From: Chrysoperla carnea | Lineage: Eukaryota > Arthropoda > Insecta > Neuroptera > Chrysopidae | Direction: 5' to 3' | Length of the DNA: 64,000 nt | NCBI RefSeq assembly: GCF_905475395.1 | Contig: NC_058341.1 | Location: 64,983,501 to 65,047,500, forward strand | Part shown: piece after piece, positions 41,637 through 54,700 of the stretch | How positions within the stretch are numbered: position 1 is the stretch's first letter | Layout of the letters: every line of letters starts with the position of its first letter | Position numbers and translations under genes: made by a program | The notes under the pieces: generated by a model | The model's database searches: none | What the model was told of the DNA's origin: nothing | What the model saw: the letters and a program-made list of their open reading frames with translations, nothing else

Positions 41637-44600
41637 CTATAAAAAAAAGTATTTGTTAATCACTAGATCAAGAATATCAATTTTAAAAAGAATTATATAA
41701 TAAATATGAGTCAGTAAATTATTAATTGTGTATATCTTTTGAAGTCGACGCTTATCATATCCTTATGACCTCCGCACATTGCTTCGCCAAAATTTAATTT
41801 AAAATCGAAGTGTATATAAAATTTAATTTAAAATACCAACGTATCCACTTTTGCATTTCATATATGTAATTGTTCGTACACAAATTTTTTTAATACAGCG
41901 GCAGACCGTTGTTCATGTTTTCGCTTGAATTTTATATTTAAGATTAAAAAATTATCTTATATCCGCTCTCAGCTTATTTTAATAATTTCTTCGTCATAAT
42001 ATTCTATTATCACACGATTTACATTCCCCCTTCGAACTTTAACTTTCTGTCTCAACGCTAAAGAGTTTCAAATAAAATATTTTTACCCGTTTGCCCGAAC
42101 TTAATAGTAACTAACACATAAACCAAGTTAATTAAAAGCTTCTTATAAAATAAAATATAATACTAAGTATGCCAAACTCACCAAAATACTTGAAATATCT
42201 TCTGTAGCAAACCACGACAATATCAATGCTATTAACCTTGATTCGATAGCGCTGGCTGGCATTTCTTCTGAAACTGAAAGTTGATTACGAGCTAGTGTTT
42301 TCAGAAATGTTGGCGATCCGTCAATAAATAAACAACGACCTTTATGGCCTAATTTTTCTAATACTATAGAAATTTCTGTTGCCAATATTGATCCAAATGA
42401 GTAGCCAATAATACCATACTCTTCACTTTTCGCTAGTTTGGATTTAATTAGCTGAAATTAAACAGGCTGATATAAATGTAATAGAATAGTCTCAATAAAT
42501 AACTTCGGTTCGTTTTTCATAGTGATATTTTAAATATTACTATTACAATTTTCATATAAATTATCAAAAATTATAGTTTGACAAAATTGGTTCCAATAAA
42601 CGAATTGGTGGAAAACAATTACTGAACTGTAAGAAATAGTTGGAGGTGCAGGACCAAAAATGTATAAAAATAAGATAAAATTAGTTAGTTTTTTGAGTAA
42701 AATAAACGTTGCTTCAAGAAAAGTAGTTGTAAAAATAAGTTTCGAAGACCCAAAAAAAAATTTTAAACTTTAAAGAAACGGAAAACTGCTTTGAAAAATG
42801 TTTTTGCGATTGCACTCAAATTAACCACCCATTAATATTTGGCCATGTGCAAGCAAAACAAGATGGTGGTATAATTTATTAAATAAAAATCTCGTGTCAC
42901 GGTATTTGTGTTTAACTCCTCGGAAAACTTGCCCGATTTTAATGAATTTTATGTTTTACTGAAGAACAAGTTAAACAACATAACAAACAGCAAAATTAAA
43001 TTGAATCAGCGATTGTTAAAGTGTAGGTCAACTGTGGTAACAGCAACAACCTTCGACTATGAATAAACTTTGTATTCATATCTTTCTTAATTACTTTTTC
43101 GCTATGGTTAGTCAACCATACTCTAGAACTTTCTTGAAAACAAATGTAATTTTGAAATACTATAGAATTGTCTAGACAATTCTAGACAATTCTAAAAAGA
43201 AAAGAACAATACCGTTTTATATTACTCAAACAGAGATAGAAAACATATAAAATATATGCAATAAATTACACGTGAATGTTCTAGAATTTGCTAGACTCTA
43301 CGGTAATAATTGACTGTAACTATATAAACGACGCACAGCGCGGCGTGCGATACGGTCAGATAACAATACAGACTCTTCAAGTTAACTACAGTACAATATA
43401 TAAGTTCATTTTAATCAAGTTAACAATCAAAAATAGTGCAAGCTCTTGTGAATCAATTATTGTAGTGAAATTTTTTAAACGTCAATAAAACAAATAGTTT
43501 TTTTTGTGATATAAATTGTTCACTACAAAAGATACAGAAAGTAGTGTATAAAATATTAATCAATATTGCCCGTTTAAAAATCGCTTTTTACTTTTACGGT
43601 TTTTATGTTTTAATAAATTGAGCAAAGAATATAAAATTTTATGTAGGTACACATTTACTTACGGAAACCATTTTTTGTGTTAGAGCATTAATGTTATCAG
43701 TAGTATCCTCAAACGAAGTTTGTAAACCATAACATTGATAATTCAATCTTGAACATAGTGCTTCAAACACTAAACAATTCCCTTCAATTCCAGGAATGAA
43801 GAATAGTGGCATTGATTTCGCTTTATTTTTGATTGATGACAATTTTATCATCGGTTCTATATGTTCATTTTCATCACCAAACGTACGAATAAGCATTTTA
43901 AATATATCTTCCGAGGACATCGACTTTTCTTTTATTGTAGCACCTGATTCAGCATTATCAACCCGTTCATTTTGTAATTCAATTAGTTTTGAGAAACTTA
44001 AATTTCGTATATCTTGTGGTGTTAAGAAAAGCTCAAATTCTCTTTCTAATGTTTGTTTAATTTCAACTGCCATCATTGAATCCATACCGATCTCCGTTAG
44101 TTTCGCATGCTTACTCACTGTTGTGTAATCTCTTATCCCCATAATAGATATAACAGAATCTAAAATACTTCCACCGGCGTTGAATCCATACTTTTTCTCA
44201 GCAACTACCATACTTGCAACAATAGGTGATGATTGTTTCAAGAAAATATCCATAGCATTGAAACAGCTGTTTAAGTTCTGTTGAAGTGTTCCGCCAATTT
44301 CTAATACCTCGTCATTATCTTGCATATCGGCAACAAGACCTACTTCACCAATAGCACCCCATTGTATAGCAAGAGCTGGATAACCACTGGCATGACGTTC
44401 TTCACATATACGTTCCATTACTGAATTTGCCATACCATAATTAGTCTGACCCACATTACCACGTCCGCAGGACACACTTGAGAATACAACAAAATGACGC
44501 AACTCTGGACAAAGTGTACGACTCACTTCATCTAAATATTTTGTACCCAATACTTTCCCACCAAAAGATGTTTGAAAATTTTCAATACTTTGATTTTCGA

Positions 44601-47600
44601 ACAACGCATCTCGTAATAATACGGCTAAGTTGTAAATACCATCAACTGGGCCAAAATGTTTGGCAAATTGCAATATTTCTATGCATCCTTCTTTTGTTAA
44701 AATGTTTGCAGTAGAAATTTGTACGTTAATACCAGCAGAGAGCCATTTTCTAAAAATTCATTTTAGTAAATTTATGAAGCCATTATTCAGGTTTTTGCAT
44801 ATATGTACAGCAATAAACTTTATGAGGTGGTAGGGGGGCAACAAAATCAACTTTTTGAGTCCAAAAATGTAGCTATTAAAATGCTTCGTTTTTGAAATAC
44901 AAAGTGTTAAACTTTGTGGAAACAAACCTTTTCTATTAATAATTATAAAATAATTTTATCTATAAACTAATCAGTTTATTGGACCAGGGACGTACTCAAG
45001 GAGCAATCTTTGAAACTAGTAGCATTGAATCACCTCTAGAAGATTGTCGGTTTGTCTGTTATTTTAATCGCTTATTTTATTATTTTGAACTTTGAGAATT
45101 TTTTACTATTTGGAACTTATTTCAAAGTTGACAATTTTTAGTCCCACTGCTCATCATCTCAAGCAAATCATTAATAATAAAATCCTCCAATCACTTTATG
45201 TATTCATTTGAGGCCAGCAACACTTAAATGTCGCTAACGGATATGAAGCAATACATCACATATTTTTTGGATAAAGTAATAGCCGCTAGATGTTTGCGAA
45301 AATAACATTTCGGAGGTTTATCCTTTTTTCAAAATAGAAGTTCGATAAAAATCTACCTCCTACAGGCTCCTACGGTCAAGCCAAACTCTCGAAAGATTTT
45401 TCCTTAGCCGCAAAATCCCCTCAAAATTCTAAAATTCCAAAGCTAAGACATTCAAGTCTTTCTGGACGATTCGCTTACCATTAAATGCAGCACTTAAAAT
45501 GAATCACTGCCTTGCAAATCGTCAACAAGATCTTCTTTACTCAATGTGCTTCTTAGTAAACAAAAAATGGACAATCTGTCGTTTAATTTACCGAAGGTTC
45601 GTTTTGAATGTGAATTTTCGTACAACGCAATTTACGCTCTAGTGTAAGATTTGAAAGGGACAAAATTATACTGTATAGATTACATTAATTTTGAGAATTA
45701 TAACTTACTGTATTCGAATTGATTGGTATCCCTTTCTTAAACCCTGTCTTGACGAAAGTATTAAATTTCTACAACCTCTCTGAATCAACCAATTTGCTAA
45801 TTCCAATCCAAATCCACCAAGACCGCCGATGATCACAATCGATTTATTTTGCTTTACGTATAACCTATCAATACATTGCATTGAGTTAGTTAATTCGAAA
45901 TTTCAGAAAGAAAATATATTACATACCTTGGAATTGCGGGTACTAATACTGTTTTCTGTGCTTCATTATCACGAATTTTGATCAATACTTTACCAATGTG
46001 TTTGCCAGCACTGAGATATCTAAAAGGTGCTTCTAAATTGTCAATCTCAAACACAGTTCTAGGCAAAGGCTTAATGGCTCCGCCTTGAATGCCTTTCGAT
46101 ATCATTGTACGAATTACTTCTTTCTCCTCGGGTGATGCCTCCATGGTATTATCCAACATGATTCCATGAAACGAAGCACCACGCATAAATACTTCCATTC
46201 CAAGTTTATTATTTTTGGATAAATCAAATTTACCAATTTCCATAAATTTTCCATATTCAGCTAGACACCGAACTGATGCTAGTAGTTTTTCTTCAGCCAG
46301 TGAATTCAACACAAAGTCGACACCTCGACCTTTTGTTTCAATCATAACCATTTGTTCAAATGATGTGTCACGTGAATTGCCAATATGACTTTCTAATCAG
46401 TTTTTAAAAAATTAGAATAATTAAAAAAATTATTTATTTATACGCTAGAAATTACCTTTAATTTGCGGAAACCGTTTTTTAATGAAATCCCGTTTCTCTT
46501 GCGTTCCAACGGTTGTAAATACTTCGCAACCATAATGTAACGCAACATGAATAGCAGCTAAACCAACACCGCCAGTTCCAGAATGAATAAGGACAGAGTG
46601 ACCTTTAGACATTCCAAATTTAATTAGCGATCCATATACAGTCGAATAAACCACAGGAACTGTTGCGGCATCTTCCAAAGTCCAATTATCTGGTACTGGC
46701 CACGTCAAGTTTTCGTCACATTCAACTCGAGTTGCTTGTCCAGCGCGTGGAATTAAACCCATATACCGTTTTCCATCCGGGCTTATTCCGGAAAATTCAC
46801 AACCTTGAACACAGTCTAATGGCAACACACAATCAGGATCAGTTTTAGCTCTATCTATAAAATCACTACTCAATTTTCCTGTAGCTAACATAACATCGCG
46901 AAAATTCATTGCTGAATAACAAATTTCAATAATTCTTCTAGGCTTTGTGGATAGTGGCAATTCTATCCAGGACATGCTCGATAAATCTCCTCGAGTTACG
47001 CAATTAATATAAGCTGTGTCAGTTATTATTTTTGTTTCTAACAATTTCAAATGACGATATCCACCCCAAACACCATTCTTGTATACATTTACAGCCAAAC
47101 CAAGATCTAACTGTTTTTTATAGAATGGATCGTTGATATCGAATCCTGGTGCATTCTTATCATTTATGAACACAGCTTGAATCGAATTACTTATGTACTC
47201 TTTTCGTAAACAGTTAACCAATCCAATTAAGCCACTAATTGGCTCATTTTGTGAATATAAAATTGTGGGTATTTTACTTTTCATTAATTGCTGTAATTGT
47301 TCCATCCAAGGGAATTCGATATCATTTGTAATTTTTATTATTTCTGTAGATTTGTTAATATTTAATTTCTGTTTTTTTCGTAGCATTAATAGTTTATCAT
47401 TTTCAGTAAATAGTTCGCACAATATATCGTAATCAGGTATACTACAAGTTTTTGTTTCCGGATTTTCCCGTGATATTACAAAACTAGCATTATTTTTTGA
47501 AACAGTACCAATGATTGACAATTTCTGTATCAAAGAAAAATAATATTTGTTTTAGAAAAGGATAAAAAGCTTATTTTAAATATGCAAAAAGAACACAACT

Positions 47601-49974
47601 AATTTAATACATTTTCGACAGCAAGTCTAATCTATCTCATCCAATTATTTTGTAGTTTTTAAGTGGATCGCAATTACCAACTTCAATTAAGTAATTCATG
47701 ATTTCATTTTTTAACAATATTATACATAAGCGAAAACAAACAATTGACTGAGTTAATTGTTGAAATATCATGTATAGAAATTGTTGATTAATCTATCACA
47801 TTACACATATACCTATACATGTCACACATACTGATATTACCATTTAATACATACTATACAATTATTTTTTTTATTTTTATAAGGAACATTTTTTACAATT
47901 AAACCTTTGTTGTATCTCTAACGGTTTACAAGATGGAGATTCTACGGACCCAAGACCCAATTGACCCATATTGCTCATTTACGAACTCGACCTCACTTTT
48001 TACGTCCTAAGCACGCCATAAAAATTCAACTTGGTATCTCTTTTCGTTTTTCAGTTATCGTGTTGACAGGCAGACAGGCGGGAATACAGAGGGTTAGGCA
48101 ACCGGAAATGGGCTAATTATATGATTTTGTGAACACCTATATCAAAGGTGTTCCATATTAACACTAATAAAATATGGAACAAAGGTGTATTACATATTAA
48201 CACCTATATCAAATCTTTAAGAGAGACCGCTATCAGAGTGCCAGTTTGCCTATCAAGCCGACCGGCCTTTCAGTGGATTCCGTACTTGATCGACTAGTAG
48301 GGTCGATTGAGGGGCGCTATCAGAAAAGGCAATGGCTTTAGGGATCTTCCTTGATATCGAGAGAACCTTCAATAACACCAACGTTGTGGGCAATACGCAC
48401 TGGATTAACCGTGGGCGGGGTAGAGTACATCTTGGTAAAGTGGATCTGCAACATGCTTGAAATGAAGTGCATTACTACAACTTTAGGCGGACAATCAGTT
48501 AGAGGCTTCATGAGTAGAGGGTGTCCGCAGCGTGTAATTCTTTCGCCGCTATTGTGGTGCCTCGTCGTGAACAGCTTTCTAATAGGTCTCAAGGAATTAG
48601 GGATATTTGCTCAAGCTACGCTGATGGCATATCCATACTTGTCAAAAGCAGAGACGAGGGGGTACGTGGAGCGATGACGCATTGACCAAAAACTCTGCCA
48701 AACCCGAAAAAATAGGCTGTGTGCTGTTTACAAGGAGACGAAGAGATGCTCAACGAATGATCAGTATATCTGGCATTAAAATTACACAAACCAGAACGGT
48801 CAAGCATTTAGGAGTCATCCTGGACGAAAAACTGAACTGGAGTGACCATTTGGATTGGAGATTAACCTAGGCAAATAGTGTCTTCTGGATGTGCAGGAGA
48901 ACATTTGGCCAGTCTTGTGGATTCCAACTACACATGGTGCACTGTTTATTTACAATAATCGTAAAGCCAATGCTCATATTTGGCTGTGTAGTATGGTGGA
49001 GAAGAACCTCTCTGGCCATAGCCAGAAAAAAATTAGACCACCTGCTCAGGGTTGTGTACCTTAGTGTCACTGGAGCCATGCGAAAAACACCTATCGCTGC
49101 TCTAGGTGCACTTCTAGGCATACCGCCGATTCACCTAAAGATTAGAGCGGAAGCCATGACAGCTGCTTACCGACTTACAAACACAGGTCATGCAAGTATA
49201 ATGAACAAGTTTAAGACTGTGAAACTACTTTTGGAAATGTTACAGGACTCCACTGCTCCGCTTTACCGTTTTGATCGCAAATTTCGAGTAATCGCCTCGT
49301 GAAAAATGGGACCTTCTAGATCATGTCTTTATTCTCTGGGTCAATATGCGACGGTTTTTTAATCGGAAATCTTTGCCCTGCTGATAGGTGCCCAGATCTG
49401 TAACTCGAAATATTACAGTGGGGGTATACCAGCAAGATTCCATTAAGGATAGTCTATAAATGCGTCGAAGAGCTGAATCACCTGGCACTGAACAACACAG
49501 TCAGGCTGATCTAAGTTCCGGGTCATTCTGGCGTTAAAGGGAATGGAGCAGCAGACTCGTTGGTTCGAGAGGGGTCGTGCCAAATGCTCCTTTTGCCTGA
49601 GCCTGTCCTTCCCATAGAAAGATTCTCTGTAATTTACCGAATCAAAGAATGGCTACATATTGATTACTAGGATAGGACGACAAGCCCATCTTTGCACAGG
49701 GTATGCGACAGGCCAAACTGTGTATAACCACAGGTAGGTCATTCGACTGTGCTCGTCTGAAACTTACTAGACCACAATTGAGGAGACCTTGGATACATCT
49801 ATCCTGGTAGTGATCCCGACTTAGAAGCACCGAGCTTTCAGTGCGGCGTCTGGCTTCGACGCGCCTCCTACCCGAAGACGTCTCATCTTCGGTTGACAGG
49901 TCTTTCTCAAGGAGCGTACAAATGACTCCTGATCTAGGTGCCAGAGACTCACTTGCGGTACTCCTCTTTTATTT

Positions 49975-50005
<31 letters not shown>

Positions 50006-51614
50006 TAAAATTGGCCGCAAGGCCACCATAATTGTGTTGGTTTTTTAATAACTTTTCTAATTTATTAAAAATAATTCAAAACCTGACTGTTTGTTTTCTC
50101 TTGTTTAAATTAAATTTAATACTTACATTTGGATTGTTTAGTAAATCATATGTCACAATATAATCAGCTTTGGATTCAGTTTCTAATGGTTTGTTAGAAA
50201 CTTGACAATTATTTGGCAATTGAATCGATCGATTTGAAAGAACTGTTATATCAGGTTGAATTAATGGTAGGTCGCTAAGAACTTCAAAAATTACAGGTGC
50301 CAATATATCGTTGACTTCATTATCAACTTCAACCACTTTTACTTTAACACTAGGGTTATTCTCTAAGCCGATTTGGAAAAATATTCGCACAGCGTCAACA
50401 ACCTAAAAAATTAAATAAAAGTAAATTGTTATTTATTGTTGTTGTTTAAATTTAATCATGCACACGATATTTACGTCATGGTCTATTCGACTAATTTTGA
50501 TGTATAATATGTTACACATTCGTAAACTAAATATTGACAAATATCTTGTCTAGTAATCTTCATTAAAGAGAATTGAAAAAAATACTCTCGAACCCGGACT
50601 TCTTGGATTCGAAAAGTAAATTGATTATTAAAATTTTCATTATTTGAACTATGCCCTTAAAACTCTTAGAGGGTGCATAAAGAGAACTCTTGGTTGGTGA
50701 AACTTTTCTAAAAGTTGTATTACCGACATAGATAGGTATAGTACTAGCAGTTCCGTACACCTTCCATAGACTTAAATTAAATGTTAGAATAATAAGTATG
50801 TATGGTGAAAAAAAAGTTTGTATTATTATATTTCCTGTCATCGCAATCAGCAAATATACAAAAAACGCGAAATTTCTTTCATTAAATATATATAATATTT
50901 GCTCGTATGTAACTTTGTTGTACTTGGTCCGCTCCTCTGTGCTCTGTCACAGCTGAATTAAAGATAAAGGAGTGAACTGCTCCAATATTACCTTGAACCG
51001 GAGTCAAGGCAAATGATCCAAACAGATTTAAAAAATGAAAAAGCTGAATGTTTGTTAACATTCAGCTTTTAAGTTAAGTCATATCGCCCATGTAACGCCC
51101 TTTTTATTGAAAACAGTTATATCCTTCAGAGCTCTGCTTTAACCTCCAATTTAATATATGTTTTATAACCATACGATTTTTAAAGTGAAACTTTTTATGG
51201 GACACTAGCGTTTTGTCATGAGAGTTAACTCGTCGAGCTAACAAAACTGTTAAACTCCTTGTCTCTTTCTTATTACCATTTACTCTAGCAGAGTGAGAGA
51301 GGCGGAAAAAATTATATATACATATATATCAATATATGTTCTGTATATGAGTCAAGCAGTATTGATGTTATTTATTTATATAAAATTTAGGACTAGTTTA
51401 GACTTGTACAATCTTACGTACGTAGAAGAGCAAGTAAGTCTCAGTTCATCAGAGAAAGTCGTTGTAACTAGTGTTGCTTTATTTATGGAAATATTTTTTT
51501 TTGTAATTGTAATTTAAAATTATTTTTTGATAAATGAAAATGAATGGACAAAAAACTTCAATTTCAGTCGTTCATCTATAGTTCTTTTCTTAATGTAGAA
51601 TGTTTATGTATATG

Positions 51615-51710
<96 letters not shown>

Positions 51711-54700
51711 GTATATTAAATTATTTCATATTAAAAATTTTTTAATATTGTTTTTATTCTCAGTTATTGTCAATGAAGATACAAAAATGTATGCGTCAGT
51801 CCAAAACTAACAGCGTCAAAAGTGAAACTTTTTATGTAATTCAAAAACTGTCAATGAGTGTACAAAAAAATACATTGCAGCAAAGAAAAATTGACTGGAA
51901 ATTATAATAAAAATGATTTATAATAAAAATCAAGAAAAATCTACAGACTATCCCGAATTAATTACTACGGAAGTTTCACTCGTACGTACTATTATTTACA
52001 TATACATAAAACTATATACATATACGTACAAGTGAAACTTCCGTAGTAATTAATTCGGGATAGTCTGTAGATTTTTCTTGATTTTTATTATAAATCATTT
52101 TTATTATAATTTCCAGTCAATTTTTCTTTGCTGCAATGTATTTTTTTGTACACTCATTGACAGTTTTTGAATTACATAAAAAGTTTCACTTTTGACGCTG
52201 TTAGTTTTGGACTGACGCATACATTTTTTGTTCTCAAAATGTTTTGTAAATCATTAGAGATAAACCGTTTTTCGTAAACATCTCTGTTTACTCGCGAGGA
52301 GACAAATGAGACTAGAAACATCATATAGTGCCATAGACATTTATATCTATGTATAGTGTGTATACATATGTATTGTATATATTTTAAATTTATACGTTAC
52401 ATATAATATGTATGTGTTTGTTTCTTATAGCATATACTATATATACATTGAGGCAGTTTTATTTACTTACATGACGTAAGAAAAAAACTAATTGAATTTG
52501 TTTTCGAAAAAATTAGTTGAAAACTTTTTCTAAAAATCATTCTGTATAAGTTTTTAAGGTGGGGCTGTGTCATAGCTAAGTGCCCTCCCCCTGGAAATAG
52601 TGATTGAAGCACAAATATGTTGTCAGCCTAAGCTGGCTTTATCAGCCAAAAAACGTTCAAAAACGCTGATATGTACATATAGTTTCATCGACCATAGAAA
52701 AGTGGACACGACCTAATTGCACAAGAGGATATTTGATTAGAATTTCCTGTTTCGTAATATAAACCGAAATGAATTGATTTTTTTGTAACCTCTCTTCCCT
52801 CCTCCCAAACCGCTTATTTTGTACATATCGTTTGTGGCAGATTTTTTATCACACCTTGAACGAAATCCGCAATTGATATCATCATTTGTTCACGAGAAAT
52901 TTTTGAAATAATGCACACACACCATACAAAGTTAAAATTATAAACATACCCGGGTTATTTTAGAACCGCTAACCTTGGGAACTTCAAAATGTGTTTACGT
53001 GCCTACTATAGGTAGTATCTACAATATAATTTATTCGAATTTATAATTTTGTTAAATGTAAGTTATTTTAAACCGGAATTGCAAGCAAGATCGAACCAGT
53101 TAAATTGTGTGCTTTAAAAACTTGCTTTGTTTTTTTTTTCAAGGTTGGCCTCTCAAAAAAACCCGAGTATATGCTTAAAATTTTTATTCAGTTTGTTCCG
53201 AAATTTTTTATGAATGTACGTCACATCAAGTTTTTATAATAGAGGTATAAACAAATTTGTATGTTACAGTAAGATTAATTTCGCCAAAAAAATTAAGGTG
53301 AGATTCTTTTCACAAAAATTACTAGGAAAAATTACTTCGATTTACTTTTGAATCAATCGTATGATTTAATTGTATACTATCAAATTAATACTTACAGTAT
53401 ATTTTTGGGAAATACAATTTATTAATGGAACAAATTCTTGTTTTTCTAAAACAGCATCAGCCAAAGGTTTACGACGATTTATTGATGTTGCCATTAAACC
53501 CATAATTTGGATGCCACCCCCTTGCAGCACTTTATATTCTTTGTAATTTGTGACGGTTATTGATTGTCTACCATCTTCGTGTTCATGGATATGTTTGAAA
53601 TGTTCATGCGGATATATTGTTAATTTTTGTACACTTGTCGGAACATACAGAAATCTGGCATCTTCTTGTAATATTTGAAGTTGTAGCATATTATCCATAA
53701 ATGCAGTCCACATGCCTGGTTTCCATTGAATTTGTCCAACAAAGCCACCATTATCCGTAGATATAATGCCCTTGAACTCATTTTGGTAATTGTAACCACG
53801 TAAGCGCAACTCTTTGTAAATGTCACGTGAGCTTAACGCTAACTTATCAGTATCATTGATAATTGGTTTTACTTCGGGCAGCTTTAGTAATTCTTTGGAA
53901 TTATGAGGTAAACGCTTAATTCGACCAGTGACTACAACTGAATCACCTTCTAAAATTTCAAAATTTCCTGTACCCTTTTGTATCATCGTTGTAAATGTTA
54001 TTTTATTTTTTGTGGAGATATTTGTAGCGCGTAAAAATTGAACATCTTCAAATTCCACTGCAATATTTTCCAATAATTCTCCTTCAATGTCTGATAAAGC
54101 GTGCCACATTAAAGCTAAGTAACCAGTTGCCGGAAAAAGATTACGACCTGTATAACGAAAACATTTTTTTCAAAATATAATTTAACAATTACTTCCTTAG
54201 GTCTTTTCAAAATCTACGCTCTGAATAGGGGTTGTTTGATTTATTAAAGTCTTCAATTTAATCTATTTCCTATAGGTATAAACCGAATTAAAACTCTAAA
54301 ATATACTATTAATACCAACAATGAAGGCCGAATATATGGCGCTATCATCTACAGTTCAAGAGGCGATGTGATTTGGATTAAACAGTTCGCGCAAGAAAAG
54401 CAAAGAAAAAGGTGCGATAACCAAAGTGCAATAAAACTTGGTGAATGTGATGGCTAGATCTAAACACATAGACATGCGTCACCACTGTGTACGGGAAAAA
54501 ATTCAAAATGGATCTGTGAATATTATGATAGTTGATAGTGTTACAAAAGCAGTCCCAAAAGATAAGCAAATTGTTTGCACTAAAAACATGGGACTAGTAA
54601 ATTGTAATTCAAATTATAATGAAACAAGTGAAAACAAACAATTGACTGAGTTAATTGTTGAAATACCATGCATAGTCAGTGTTGATTTCTTTATCACATT

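Noticed and set aside
43288-43488. 66-codon plus-strand frame downstream of the heat-shock elements
   Set aside because: It begins upstream of the TATA box, so it cannot be the product of that promoter, and it has no recognisable sequence.
51544-51810. 88-codon frame rich in Ile-Tyr
   Set aside because: Translation of the (TA)n microsatellite.
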